From: Rhodoluna limnophila
GTDB lineage: Bacteria; Actinomycetota; Actinomycetes; Actinomycetales; Microbacteriaceae
DNA: 64,000 bases
Direction: 5' to 3'
NCBI RefSeq assembly: GCF_005845365.1
Contig: NZ_CP040509.1
Coordinates: 372,001 to 436,000 of the forward strand
Positions 19,103-30,409 of the stretch are shown piece by piece. Under the pieces are notes generated by a model. It was not told the DNA's origin. It did no database searches and saw only the letters and a list, made by a program, of their open reading frames with translations. Each line of letters starts with the position of its first letter. Position 1 is the stretch's first letter. A program made the translations under genes and the position numbers.

Positions 19103-20215
19103 ATGCGCGCCTATTTATTGATGATGCTGGTTGCAGCAGCCGTGACCTTTGTGGGCACTTGGGCTGTTTTGAAACTCGCTCATAAATACAAGATTTACCC
19201 GCAAATCCGATCAAGAGATGTGCACACCAGGCCAACCCCAAGACTCGGGGGAGTAGCCATGTTTTTGGGCTTTACCGCAGCGGTGCTCACAGCAGGCTCG
19301 CTGGGTTGGTTCAAGAGTGTTTTCAGCGATCCAATCCACATCATCGCAATTGTGGTGGCCGCATTTCTAATCACTCTGCTCGGTTTCTTAGATGACCTTT
19401 ACGACCTGGACTGGAGCCTAAAGCTTGCCGGTCAATTTGTTGTCGCCGGAATCCTCGCCTGGCAGGGTGTCCAGGTGGTTTCTCTGCCCATCGCCGGCCT
19501 CACCATTGGCAGCTTTGGTATCTCATTTGTTGCAACTGTGTTCCTGACGGTTTTGGTCATGAACGCAGTGAATTTCATCGATGGGCTCGACGGTCTGGTA
19601 GCTGGCGTAGTGCTTATCGGCACCGGCGTATTCTTTGCCTACTCATACCTATTGGCCCAGCAAACCTCGCCTACTAACTACTTCAACCTGGCCTCGCTGA
19701 TCTCAGCGATTGTCATCGGCATGTGCGTGGGTTTCTTGCCATTCAATTGGCACCGGGCCAAGATCTTTATGGGTGACACCGGAGCCATGCTCTTGGGCCT
19801 TCTGATGGCCACCTCGGCTCTAACCGTTACGGGCCAGATTGACCCTCAGTTGGTCAGTAGGGGCGAACAAATCCCAGCCTTCATCCCACTGATCCTGCCT
19901 TTGGCGATTTTGGTTTTGCCGCTGCTAGATTTCACCTGGGCAGTGCTTCGCAGGCTCCGCGCTGGCAAGTCTCCGTTCTCGGCTGACCGCCTGCACATTC
20001 ATCACCGTCTTCAAGACTTTGGTCACAGTCACCTGGGTGCAGTCTTGGTCTTTTACGCCTGGACCGCGGTAATCTCGATGTCCTGTCTGCTGTTCTTCTT
20101 CCTTCCGGTAAGCACAGTCTTCTCGATTTTGGCCCTGGGAATATTCGGCGCCGTTATCTACACAATTCGTCCGGTTATCCAAAGGAGATTCGCAAATCGT
20201 GTCAAAGGCAGCTAG
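19103..20215 (+). CDS. wecA: Undecaprenyl-phosphate N-acetylglucosamine-1-phosphate transferase (MraY/WecA family)
   Basis: A 370-residue polytopic membrane enzyme (about 10-11 segments) that transfers a sugar phosphate to undecaprenyl phosphate. Family motifs are present: LGFLDDLYDLDW (catalytic DD), NFIDGLDGL, FMGDTGAMLLG and the cytoplasmic HIHHRL loop that distinguishes WecA-type enzymes from MraY. It starts surface glycan or arabinogalactan-type linker synthesis. Its 3' end overlaps the AtpI-like gene by 17 bases. Confidence 0.92.
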   Translation: MRAYLLMMLVAAAVTFVGTWAVLKLAHKYKIYPQIRSRDVHTRPTPRLGGVAMFLGFTAAVLTAGSLGWFKSVFSDPIHIIAIVVAAFLITLLGFLDDLYDLDWSLKLAGQFVVAGILAWQGVQVVSLPIAGLTIGSFGISFVATVFLTVLVMNAVNFIDGLDGLVAGVVLIGTGVFFAYSYLLAQQTSPTNYFNLASLISAIVIGMCVGFLPFNWHRAKIFMGDTGAMLLGLLMATSALTVTGQIDPQLVSRGEQIPAFIPLILPLAILVLPLLDFTWAVLRRLRAGKSPFSADRLHIHHRLQDFGHSHLGAVLVFYAWTAVISMSCLLFFFLPVSTVFSILALGIFGAVIYTIRPVIQRRFANRVKGS

Positions 20216-20606
20216 CAACCTATTTAAACGAGTCGTAACCCTAGGTGCGGCGCTTGTCGGCGCAATTGCTCTGGTCGGGGGTATCGCAGGTTACCTAGTA
20301 GCAGCGATGCCTGGCCTAATCAGTGCCCTGATTGGCGCAGGTTTGGCATTTGTTTTTGTTACCCTCACCGCCCTGAGCGTCTGGGTTGGAGGCAAACTTC
20401 CTCTCGGTGGTTTCTTCGGAGTGGTACTGGGCGGCTGGCTGCTCAAGGTAATCGGATTTGTGCTTTTGATGGGTGCGCTTAAGAACGCAGACTTCATTAG
20501 CGGACCGGTGCTTTTCTTCACTTTGGTGGCCTCAATCATGGGCACTTTGGCCGTCGATTCAGTCCTAGTTTTGAAGGCCAGAATCCCAATCGAACCGGCC
20601 GCCTAA
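20199..20606 (+). CDS. Small membrane protein at the AtpI position
   Basis: A 135-residue protein with four hydrophobic segments, lying between wecA and atpB where actinobacteria carry atpI. AtpI-like proteins are thought to assist c-ring assembly or magnesium handling. Sequence similarity to classical AtpI is weak by eye, so the call rests mainly on position, size and topology. GTG start inside the wecA 3' end with an AAGGAGA site upstream. Confidence 0.65.
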   Translation: MSKAASNLFKRVVTLGAALVGAIALVGGIAGYLVAAMPGLISALIGAGLAFVFVTLTALSVWVGGKLPLGGFFGVVLGGWLLKVIGFVLLMGALKNADFISGPVLFFTLVASIMGTLAVDSVLVLKARIPIEPAA

Positions 20607-20766
20607 ATTTCTTGAAAAAAGTTGGCTAATACAGCGAAAACCCCTGTTTCGTGCCAACTACGGCTGTTAGGATTATCCGAGGAACTGGGGAATCTTCCCC
20701 GAGTGCCAAATCGCACTGTAAATCGCCGCAAGGCACACCAAACTTGCCCCGAAACAGGAGTTCACG
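20607..20766 (+). promoter_or_regulatory. Leader region of the ATP synthase operon
   Basis: The 160 bases before atpB contain a GGGGA/TCCCC hairpin with an ATCT loop near 20687-20700, a TAGGAT hexamer about 85 bases before the gene that could be a -10 box, and an AGGAG site at 20756-20760. This is the largest gap in the operon and the likely place of its main promoter. Confidence 0.4.
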
Positions 20767-20781
20767 CTGTTCACTAAAGCC

Positions 20782-21609
20782 TTGAACCTGCTCAATGTAG
20801 CAGCGAGCACCGAAGAGTCGGGCAGTGGTTTCCACGCCCCTTCAATCATGGAGTTCTATCCTGAGATTGTTGCTTTCGCTGATACTCCATTCGCCCTGAA
20901 CCGAATCATGCTGATTCGTCTTTTGGTCGTCGCGCTTCTACTCGTTCTATTCAGCCTTTGGACTCGTAAGTTCAAGCAGGCAAACAAGACCAACACCTTT
21001 GTTCCTGGCAAGTTCCAGTTGATGGGTGAGATCTCACTAAACTTCGTGCGTAAAAGCATCGCTCACGACCAGCTTGGCGAAAAAGACGGCGACCGCTTCT
21101 TGCCGTTGCTCACCACCATCTTCTTCGTGACCCTAGGCATGAACATCACCGGTATCATCCCGGGCCTAAACGTTGCCGGAACCTCAGTCATCGGTCTTCC
21201 GATCGTCATGGCAGCAGCTGCGTACTTCACCTTCATCTATGCGGGTGTCAAAAAGCACGGCGGTCACTTCTTCACCAACGCGCTGTTCCCAGCCGGTGTT
21301 CCAAAGCCGTTCTACATTCTGGTTACACCGATCGAGTTCCTCTCGACCTTCATTCTTCGCCCGGTTACCCTTGCTCTTCGTTTGACCATGAACATGATCG
21401 CTGGCCACTTGTTGCTAGTGCTCTGTTTCTCGGCAACTCAGTTCTTCTTGTTCAACGCTGAAGGAGCCTTCAAGTTCTTCGGTGCCGGAACTTTTGTCTT
21501 CGGATTCGCATTCACGGTCTTTGAGATCTTGGTTGCTTTCCTACAGGCGTACGTTTTTACTCTGCTGACCACGGTCTACATTCAGTTGGCCTTGGCAGAC
21601 GAGCACTAA
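20782..21609 (+). CDS. atpB: F1Fo ATP synthase subunit a
   Basis: A polytopic Fo subunit of about 275-280 residues that forms the proton half-channels. The essential arginine lies in LALRLTMNMIAGH, and FLSTFILRPVT precedes it. The conventional start is TTG 20782, but this lies 21 bases from the AGGAG site. An in-frame CTG at 20767 is six bases from AGGAG and would add MFTKA. The region between codons is open. It is the first gene of the complete atp operon. Confidence 0.95.
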   Translation: MNLLNVAASTEESGSGFHAPSIMEFYPEIVAFADTPFALNRIMLIRLLVVALLLVLFSLWTRKFKQANKTNTFVPGKFQLMGEISLNFVRKSIAHDQLGEKDGDRFLPLLTTIFFVTLGMNITGIIPGLNVAGTSVIGLPIVMAAAAYFTFIYAGVKKHGGHFFTNALFPAGVPKPFYILVTPIEFLSTFILRPVTLALRLTMNMIAGHLLLVLCFSATQFFLFNAEGAFKFFGAGTFVFGFAFTVFEILVAFLQAYVFTLLTTVYIQLALADEH

Positions 21610-21635
21610 TCAGGACTGACAACCGTCAGTTCTAA

Positions 21636-21887
<252 letters not shown>

Positions 21888-21902
21888 TCAGTCAGGATCT
21901 AA

Positions 21903-22480
<578 letters not shown>

Positions 22481-22481
<1 letters not shown>

Positions 22482-23284
22482 TGGCGAGTTCAACCAGACA
22501 GTCGCTAGCCCAGGCAAAAGAGGCCCTTGAGCCTCTACTTGCCAAAGCAGACCTCAAGTTCGCAGAAGAGATTTTCGCAATCGGCGCAGCCGTTGCTTCT
22601 TCGTCTCAGTTGCGCAGCATCCTCTCGGACCCTTCCGCCGAGGTAAACGCAAAATCAGGTGCACTCAATGCCGTATTCGGCAAGAGTGTCTCGAAAGCTG
22701 CGCTTGAGTTCACCAACTCTCTGGTTGCACTTCGCTGGTCAACCGGTCAAGACCTAGTAGCTGCATTTGAGCAGCTCGCGGTCTTCACCGTTGCCAGCAT
22801 TGCTTCGGCTAACAAGAAGCTCGCTGGAGTCGAAAGTGAATTGTTCGCTTTCCAGCAGGCCGTAGATTCTGACCAGGATCTCCAGTTTGCTCTGGGCGAC
22901 CGTCTTGCTTCAGAAGACGCAAAGCTCGCACTTGTCGACGCTTTGACCAAGGGCAAGACCACCGACGAGTCAGTTACTTTGATTCGTCGTGCAGTAATCG
23001 GCGCCCGTCGCCGCCGCGTTTCAGTTGTACTTGAGCAGTTTGGCAAGCAGGTTTCTGCTGTTGCCAGCCGCCTGGTTGCAACCGTAACCGTCGCCGCGCC
23101 AATCACCGCGGCTCAGCTTGAGCGCCTAGAGGGCGTTTTGGCTAAGTCTTACGGCCAGAGCCTAAAGCTAAACGTTGAGATTGATCCGACCATTTTGGGC
23201 GGTCTCAAAGTTCAGGTAGCCGGCGAAATTCTTGACGGCAGCCTTAGCTCACGTCTTACAGCAGCAAAACTTCAACTCGCGTAA
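22481..23284 (+). CDS. atpH: F1Fo ATP synthase subunit delta
   Basis: A 267-residue delta subunit, longer than the usual 180 residues, as in other actinobacteria where the N-terminal part carries an additional segment. The C-terminal signature is seen in the VAAPITAAQLERLEG and DPTILGGLKVQVAGEILDGS stretches. It is translationally coupled to atpF. A 77-base gap with a GGGG-TTCG-CCCC hairpin (23332-23343) separates it from atpA. Confidence 0.93.
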
Positions 23285-23361
23285 GCGAACAACAAACTTC
23301 AGCCGCCTAGGTAGCTGACGCAACGACCAACCGGGGTTCGCCCCAGAAGTAGAGGAACGAG

Positions 23362-24999
23362 ATGGCAGATCTGAAAATCAGCCCGAACGAGATTCGCGAC
23401 GCTCTAAAGGACTTCGTTAAGTCTTACGAGCCAGCCAAGGCTTCAAAGACTGAAGTGGGCCACGTAATCGATGCCGGTGACGGTATTGCTCACATCGAGG
23501 GTCTTCCATCAGCCATGGCTAACGAGCTTCTCAAGTTTGAGGATGGCACTCTTGGCCTAGCACTAAACCTTGATGAGCGCGAGATCGGTACCGTTGTACT
23601 CGGTAACTTCGAAGGCATCGTTGAGGGTATGGAAGTTCACCGCACCGGTGAGGTCCTTTCAGTGCCAGTTGGCGACAACTTCCTTGGTCGCGTTGTAGAC
23701 CCACTGGGTAACCCAATCGATGGTCTAGGTGACATCAAGGCAGAGGCACGTCGTGCACTTGAGCTTCAGGCTCCAGGTGTTATGGCGCGTAAGTCTGTTC
23801 ACGAGCCGCTACAGACCGGTATCAAGGCAATCGACGCCATGATTCCTGTTGGTCGCGGACAGCGTCAGCTGATCATTGGTGACCGACAGACCGGTAAGAC
23901 CGCGATCGCGATTGACACCATCATCAACCAGAAGGCTAACTGGGAGTCAGGCGACGTCCAGAAGCAGGTTCGTTGCATCTATGTAGCAATCGGCCAGAAG
24001 GGTTCAACCATTGCTGGTGTTAAGGCTGCTCTAGAAGAAGCCGGCGCCATGGAGTACACCACTATCGTGGCTTCTCCAGCTTCAGACCCAGCAGGTTTCA
24101 AGTACCTAGCGCCTTACACCGGTTCTGCCATTGGTCAGCACTGGATGTACGGTGGCAAGCACGTCCTCATCATCTTTGATGACCTGTCAAAGCAGGCAGA
24201 GGCCTACCGTGCAGTTTCACTTCTTCTACGTCGTCCACCAGGCCGCGAGGCTTACCCAGGTGACGTCTTCTACCTACACTCACGCTTGCTAGAGCGTTGT
24301 GCCAAGTTGAACGACGAACTAGGTGGCGGTTCGATGACTGGTCTTCCAATCATCGAGACCAAGGCAAACGACGTTTCTGCATACATTCCAACCAACGTGA
24401 TTTCGATCACCGACGGTCAGATCTTCTTGCAGTCAGACCTCTTCAACTCAAACCAGCGCCCTGCTATTGACGTAGGTATCTCGGTTTCACGTGTTGGTGG
24501 TGCGGCTCAGGTCAAGGGCATCAAGGGTGTTTCAGGTACCTTGAAGCTCGAACTTGCTCAGTACCGTGCACTTGAGGCATTCGCAATGTTTGCGTCTGAC
24601 CTTGATGCTGCATCACGTCAGCAGCTAGCACGCGGTGCTCGTCTAATGGAGCTTCTAAAGCAGCCTCAGTACTCACCATTCCCTGTTGAAGAGCAGACTG
24701 TGTCCATCTGGGCGGGTACGACCGGCAAGCTAGATGAGGTTCCAGTTGAGGACGTATTGCGTTTCGAGGCAGAGCTTCTTGAGAGCCTGCGCCGCAACAG
24801 CAAGGTCTTGACCACCATTCGCGAGACCAACAAGTTGGAAAGCGACACCATTGCTGAACTAGAGAAGGCTGTTGCCAAGTTCAAGAAGAGCTTTGCGACC
24901 ACCTCTGGTGAGTCACTTGCATCTGCAGGAGACGTTACCGTTCTAGACGAAGACGACGTCAACCAGGAAAAGATCGTCAAGCAGAAGCGCAAGAAGTAA
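23362..24999 (+). CDS. atpA: F1Fo ATP synthase subunit alpha
   Basis: A 545-residue non-catalytic F1 subunit. The P loop is [14 protein letters not shown] (about 174-187) and the family signature is [14 protein letters not shown]. The C terminus extends beyond the E. coli protein with an acidic/basic tail, as is usual in actinobacteria. A GAGGAACGAG site precedes the ATG. Confidence 0.97.
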   Translation: MADLKISPNEIRDALKDFVKSYEPAKASKTEVGHVIDAGDGIAHIEGLPSAMANELLKFEDGTLGLALNLDEREIGTVVLGNFEGIVEGMEVHRTGEVLSVPVGDNFLGRVVDPLGNPIDGLGDIKAEARRALELQAPGVMARKSVHEPLQTGIKAIDAMIPVGRGQRQLIIGDRQTGKTAIAIDTIINQKANWESGDVQKQVRCIYVAIGQKGSTIAGVKAALEEAGAMEYTTIVASPASDPAGFKYLAPYTGSAIGQHWMYGGKHVLIIFDDLSKQAEAYRAVSLLLRRPPGREAYPGDVFYLHSRLLERCAKLNDELGGGSMTGLPIIETKANDVSAYIPTNVISITDGQIFLQSDLFNSNQRPAIDVGISVSRVGGAAQVKGIKGVSGTLKLELAQYRALEAFAMFASDLDAASRQQLARGARLMELLKQPQYSPFPVEEQTVSIWAGTTGKLDEVPVEDVLRFEAELLESLRRNSKVLTTIRETNKLESDTIAELEKAVAKFKKSFATTSGESLASAGDVTVLDEDDVNQEKIVKQKRKK

Positions 25000-25049
25000 G
25001 CACTTCGCTAAGACAATCATCCAACTGACGACAAGAATCTAGGAGAGAC

Positions 25050-25958
25050 ATGGGAGCGCAACTTCGGGTCTATAGGCAGAAAATTAAGTCTGCCCAGACG
25101 ACCAAGAAGATTACTCGTGCCATGGAGTTGATCTCTGCCTCACGCATTTACAAAGCACAGCAGCGTGTAGCAGCATCAACCCCGTACTCACGCGCTGTCA
25201 CTCGTGCGGTTTCTGCGGTTGCAACGTATTCAAACATTGCTCACCCGCTGACCACCGAGCCAGAGCGTATCGATCGGGCAGCCGTCGTAATTTTCACCTC
25301 AGACCGCGGTCTTGCCGGAGCGTTTTCATCAAACGTTCTCAAAGAGGCCGAACAGCTAACTAACTTGCTCCAGGAGCAAGGCAAAGAAGTTGTTTACTAC
25401 CTAGTTGGTCGTAAGGCAGTAGCTAACTTTGGTTTCCGTCGCCGTAACGCTGTTCAGCAGTGGATCGGTGGCACCGACCTTCCTCAGGTTGACACCGCCA
25501 AAGAAATCGCCGACGCGGTGGTTGCTGCTTTCAACACCGATTACGCAGACGGTGGTGTGGACGAAATCCACCTGGTATCGAACCGATTCATTTCGATGAT
25601 CGCTCAGGTGCCTGAGGTAGTGCGTTTGTTGCCGCTTGAAGTTGTCGAGGGTGTTGAAGCGCCTGCAGAAAACGAAGTGTTCCCGCTTTACGAGTTCGAA
25701 CCTGATGCCACCAAGGTGCTTGACGCCTTGCTGCCGGTTTACGTTGAGAGCCGCATTTTCAACGCCATGCTGCAGTCAGCTGCCTCTGAGCACGCTGCCC
25801 GTCAGAAGGCTATGAAGTCAGCAACCGATAACGCTGACAAGCTCATCAAGAACTACACCCGCCTCAGCAATGCGGCACGTCAGTCAGAAATTACCCAGCA
25901 GATTTCCGAAATTGTTGGTGGTGCAGACGCATTGTCTACCGCCGGCAACGAAGACTAA
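25050..25958 (+). CDS. atpG: F1Fo ATP synthase subunit gamma
   Basis: A 302-residue rotor shaft. N-terminal coiled coil [20 protein letters not shown] with the conserved [10 protein letters not shown], and the C-terminal coiled coil with [16 protein letters not shown]. An extra segment around 200-225 ([14 protein letters not shown]) is in the region where actinobacterial gamma subunits carry insertions. An AGGAGAG site precedes the ATG. Confidence 0.96.
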   Translation: MGAQLRVYRQKIKSAQTTKKITRAMELISASRIYKAQQRVAASTPYSRAVTRAVSAVATYSNIAHPLTTEPERIDRAAVVIFTSDRGLAGAFSSNVLKEAEQLTNLLQEQGKEVVYYLVGRKAVANFGFRRRNAVQQWIGGTDLPQVDTAKEIADAVVAAFNTDYADGGVDEIHLVSNRFISMIAQVPEVVRLLPLEVVEGVEAPAENEVFPLYEFEPDATKVLDALLPVYVESRIFNAMLQSAASEHAARQKAMKSATDNADKLIKNYTRLSNAARQSEITQQISEIVGGADALSTAGNED

Positions 25959-27428
<1,470 letters not shown>

Positions 27429-27430
27429 TC

Positions 27431-27691
27431 ATGGCAACTCTGCGCGTTGAACTTGTAGCTGCTGAGAAGGCCGTATGGTCTGGCGAAGCCAAGATGGTTG
27501 TTGCTAAGACCGTCGAGGGTGAGATCGGTTTGCTTCCAGGTCACGAACCAATGCTGGCAATTCTCAGCTCTGGTGAAGTGCGCATAACTCTTGAGGACGG
27601 CAACGTCATCAAGGCAAGTGCTGAAGAGGGTTTCCTTTCGGTTGAGCACAACGTAGTCTCAGTTGTTGCTCGTCATGCCGCATTGATCTAA
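27431..27691 (+). CDS. atpC: F1Fo ATP synthase subunit epsilon
   Basis: An 86-residue epsilon subunit with only the N-terminal beta-sandwich (LRVELVAAEKAVWSGEAKMV, IGLLPGHEPMLAIL). The C-terminal two-helix inhibitory domain found in E. coli epsilon (about 138 residues) is absent, as in many actinobacteria with short epsilon. Inhibition of ATP hydrolysis by epsilon is therefore unlikely. Last gene of the operon. Confidence 0.95.
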   Translation: MATLRVELVAAEKAVWSGEAKMVVAKTVEGEIGLLPGHEPMLAILSSGEVRITLEDGNVIKASAEEGFLSVEHNVVSVVARHAALI

Positions 27692-27712
27692 ATTCTTTCG
27701 TAAAGAGTTAAA

Positions 27713-27750
27713 CGAAAACCCCCACCGAATCGGTGGGGGTTTTCGCTTTT
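27713..27750. terminator. Bidirectional terminator between atpC and cobalamin adenosyltransferase
   Basis: CGAAAACCCCCACCG pairs perfectly with CGGTGGGGGTTTTCG around an AAT loop. T runs follow on the plus strand, and an A-rich 5' flank serves the minus strand. It separates two convergent genes. Confidence 0.9.
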
Positions 27751-27753
27751 TGT

Positions 27754-28371
27754 CTAGTTCTCGCGATTTGCGGCCGGAACCCATTTGACATCGCCGCCGT
27801 GGTTCAGATTGGCGTACCTAGCCAGAACAAACAAGAGGTCGCTCAGGCGGTTCAAGTATTTGGCGGCCGCTACGTTAATGCCGCCATTGTGCTGGCCACG
27901 TTTGGCCGGCTCAGTGCCATACGCTTCGATGGCATGCCAGGTGGCACGTTCAGCCCTCCTGACCACAGTTCTCGCCAGGTGAAGGCCGGCCGACAATCCA
28001 GTGCCGCCCGGAATGATGAATGAGTCGAGTTTGGTGAGCTGTCCGTTGTACTTATCGATGGCCGCCTCGAGTGCGTCGATCCAGAGATTGTTGACTCTCA
28101 ATGGCTCGTATTCGTAGTGTTCGTTCAGCGGATTTGACAGATCTGCGCCGAGATCAAAAAGTTCATTTTGTATCTGTGACAGCAACGCGAGAGTCTCTGT
28201 GTCAAACTCATTTTTTGCCAGCGCCACGGCCACACCGATGGCCGAATTGGCTTCATCCACGTCTGCGTAGGCCTCAATGCGAGGGTCGGTTTTTCTGGTT
28301 CTCGAGAAATCACTCAAACCCGTCATGCCTTCGTCGCCGGTGCGGGTATAAATCTTCGTTAGCTTGACCAT
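27754..28371 (-). CDS. Cob(I)alamin adenosyltransferase, PduO type
   Basis: A 205-residue ATP:corrinoid adenosyltransferase that makes adenosylcobalamin. It shows the N-terminal ATP-binding TRTGDEGMTGL loop, the AYADVDEANSAIG segment, the RTVVRRAERATW helix with the conserved arginines and the C-terminal NRLSDLLFVLARYAN. The enzyme implies an adenosylcobalamin-dependent enzyme elsewhere in the genome. No cobalamin riboswitch is present: the start codon is only 36 bases from the divergent yaaA. A TAGACT box lies six bases before the ATG, so the mRNA is probably leaderless. Confidence 0.93.
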   Translation of the reverse strand: MVKLTKIYTRTGDEGMTGLSDFSRTRKTDPRIEAYADVDEANSAIGVAVALAKNEFDTETLALLSQIQNELFDLGADLSNPLNEHYEYEPLRVNNLWIDALEAAIDKYNGQLTKLDSFIIPGGTGLSAGLHLARTVVRRAERATWHAIEAYGTEPAKRGQHNGGINVAAAKYLNRLSDLLFVLARYANLNHGGDVKWVPAANREN

Positions 28372-28377
28372 GCCTCA

Positions 28378-28401
28378 AGTCTAGGCTCATCGAAATAGGC
28401 T
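28378..28401. promoter_or_regulatory. Divergent leaderless promoter pair for the adenosyltransferase gene and yaaA
   Basis: TAGACT on the minus strand (28378-28383) and TAGGCT on the plus strand (28396-28401) each lie six bases before a start codon. Only 36 bases separate the two coding regions, so both promoters share the same DNA. Confidence 0.5.
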
Positions 28402-28407
28402 ATTGGT

Positions 28408-29115
28408 ATGTACTTTTTGCTGCCGCCGTCTGAGACCAAGGCCACTGGCGGTAGCCAATCCTTTGCACTTGAGCAACTCCACTTTCCTGACCTCATTGAG
28501 GCTCGCGCAGCTGTGCTTGGCGCCTACGGGGCAAGTGAAATCAATGGGGTGCCGGGAATGGCCGCAATAGACCGTTACACCGGAACGCTTTACTCTGCAG
28601 TGCATGGTCGAGGGTTAAAGGGCACCAGTACAGCGAATAATTCGCTATCAGCAGCCGAGCGTGACTTGGCTCATGGGGCAGTGTTCATTCAGTCTGCGCT
28701 GTTTGGCTTGGTCGGGGTAAACGACGCTCTGCCGGTTTATAAGCTGAATCCGAGTCGCAAGTTGAATGGTCTGGACCTCAAAAAAACCTGGGCAGCCGCG
28801 CATCTTTCGCTTTGGTCGGCTTTTGGTTCGGTGCCCATTCTGGACCTAAGGTCCAAGGCCTATGCCGAGTTAGCTCCGATTCCTCCCGAAGTTGGCGCCT
28901 ACTCGGTGGTTGTTTTCGTGGAAAAGGACAATGGAGTTAGGGAACAGCTAAATCACTTCAACAAGAAAGCCAAAGGGCAACTGGTTCGCAGTGCGTTGAT
29001 CGGTCAGGAAATTCCGAAAACCATCGATGAGCTGGCCGAACGAGCGAGCCTAGCCGGCCTCAAACTTGAGGTTTCTGGCCGCGTCATCACCGTCGTAACC
29101 CGGCAGGCTACTTAG
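28408..29115 (+). CDS. yaaA: YaaA family peroxide stress protein (UPF0246)
   Basis: A 235-residue protein with the family start MYFLLPPSETKATGG, a conserved ALFGLVGVNDALPVYKLNPSRKL region and the central HLSLWSAFGSVPILDLRSKAYAEL. In E. coli YaaA lowers free iron and protects DNA during peroxide stress; the same role here is inferred from the family. The last eight bases overlap the 3' end of the convergent membrane protein gene. Confidence 0.9.
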   Translation: MYFLLPPSETKATGGSQSFALEQLHFPDLIEARAAVLGAYGASEINGVPGMAAIDRYTGTLYSAVHGRGLKGTSTANNSLSAAERDLAHGAVFIQSALFGLVGVNDALPVYKLNPSRKLNGLDLKKTWAAAHLSLWSAFGSVPILDLRSKAYAELAPIPPEVGAYSVVVFVEKDNGVREQLNHFNKKAKGQLVRSALIGQEIPKTIDELAERASLAGLKLEVSGRVITVVTRQAT

Positions 29116-30385
29116 TTACCTCAATCGCTGGCAGCTTCACGAGACCGTCCTCCAGCGCAAACACGGCACCGGCAAAAGCATCTTTTGCGTAGTAAACGTA
29201 TCCGGGCAAGATCCAAACCGAGTTGTCTGACGCCCAGATAGTGACGTTAGCTGGTTCTGCAGAGTCTAGGGTTAGGTCCACAATCTCCGGTTCTTGCGCC
29301 GATTCTGGCTCAAGTTCGCGGGTGTTAATTCCATCTGCCATGGGCAATGCGATGTCTGAGTTATAAAACTTGTAGGCAACGCCGCCCGAGTAGCGATAAT
29401 CGGCCAGGCGCGAGACTGCCGATTGCTGGCTCACGGTATTGAAGGTTCCCATTTGTTCAAACTCTGCCGCGAAGCCGCTGACGCTGGCCAGTGCTCCAGA
29501 GTCGGACCAACTCATCCACCACATCTCGGCGGTTGGGCTGCCATTCAAAAACATCGATGCTTCAACTGAAGCACCCCAAGTGTCACGGGACACCCGAAGT
29601 TGATTTCTTGAGAAACTCACGCCCGCCGAGGCAAAAATCTTATTCGCCTGTTCCACAAGTTCGGATTCGGTTGGTACCTTGCCGGATTCAATTGGTGTTT
29701 CGACAAAGCTGGCGCAATCCGGGTCTACCTGATCGACCTCACCATCGCTGGCTACTGGTTCGCAGGATTTCGGAGCTTGAACGTTTGGCCAGGCACTCGG
29801 ATTGTTGAACCACCAACTTCCGTTACCAGACCAGTTCAAGTAAACGTTTGGACCGGAACCATCCTCTGGTCCGAGTACCCAGGTTGGCCATTCTGCCGAC
29901 GAGTACTGCGATTCTTTTGGGGTTCCTTCGATCGAGAAGACCCGGCCAAGCATCAATAGGTAATCAGTCGGTGAGCCGTTTAGCTTTGCTTTATAGGCCA
30001 CGCCCTGGCCGGCCTCACTGCCCAGCGAATCTCCGGCTAGATAGTTGTACTGCGTCCACATCATCATGTCGCGCACACCTTGGTCGGCTTCGGTTCCGGG
30101 TGCTCCCTTGGCGCCCAGCATAGAGCTGCTCTGCGAGTCGCCCACGGATAGCAAGTATTGCGGCTCACCGGGAGACAGTGTCAATGGAATCGTGATGGCA
30201 AGCGCTCCCGCTGCAGCCAGCGCGGTCAATAGAAACCTCGGCCTTGCGGCGGCATGCATGCGGTGCTTACGCCCAAGCCTTTGGGCTTGTGCAGTTGTGG
30301 CGTTGTGCAGTAGCTCACTGCCTAGTTCAACTTCGACCACCGGGTCGGCTGCCTTTAGGCGGGCATCCAGATTGTTTTCTTTCAT
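29108..30385 (-). CDS. Membrane protein paired with an ECF sigma factor (putative anti-sigma partner)
   Basis: A 425-residue single-pass protein. Residues 1-48 are a basic/polar cytoplasmic part, about 50-70 a membrane helix (FLLTALAAAGALAITIPLTL), and the remaining 350 residues an extracytoplasmic domain rich in Trp, Ser and Asn with two cysteines (KSCEPV, DPDCASF) that may form a disulfide. It starts 24 bases after the sigma factor gene, the usual place of an anti-sigma factor. The HxxxCxxC zinc motif of ZAS anti-sigma factors is absent and I do not recognise the outer domain. The anti-sigma role is inferred from context. Confidence 0.65.
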   Translation of the reverse strand: MKENNLDARLKAADPVVEVELGSELLHNATTAQAQRLGRKHRMHAAARPRFLLTALAAAGALAITIPLTLSPGEPQYLLSVGDSQSSSMLGAKGAPGTEADQGVRDMMMWTQYNYLAGDSLGSEAGQGVAYKAKLNGSPTDYLLMLGRVFSIEGTPKESQYSSAEWPTWVLGPEDGSGPNVYLNWSGNGSWWFNNPSAWPNVQAPKSCEPVASDGEVDQVDPDCASFVETPIESGKVPTESELVEQANKIFASAGVSFSRNQLRVSRDTWGASVEASMFLNGSPTAEMWWMSWSDSGALASVSGFAAEFEQMGTFNTVSQQSAVSRLADYRYSGGVAYKFYNSDIALPMADGINTRELEPESAQEPEIVDLTLDSAEPANVTIWASDNSVWILPGYVYYAKDAFAGAVFALEDGLVKLPAIEVTK

Positions 30386-30409
30386 ATCTGGTTTATGTCG
30401 CCCGAGTCT

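Noticed and set aside
28372-28407. Cobalamin riboswitch before the adenosyltransferase gene
   Set aside because: Only 36 bases separate the two divergent genes, far too few for a riboswitch.
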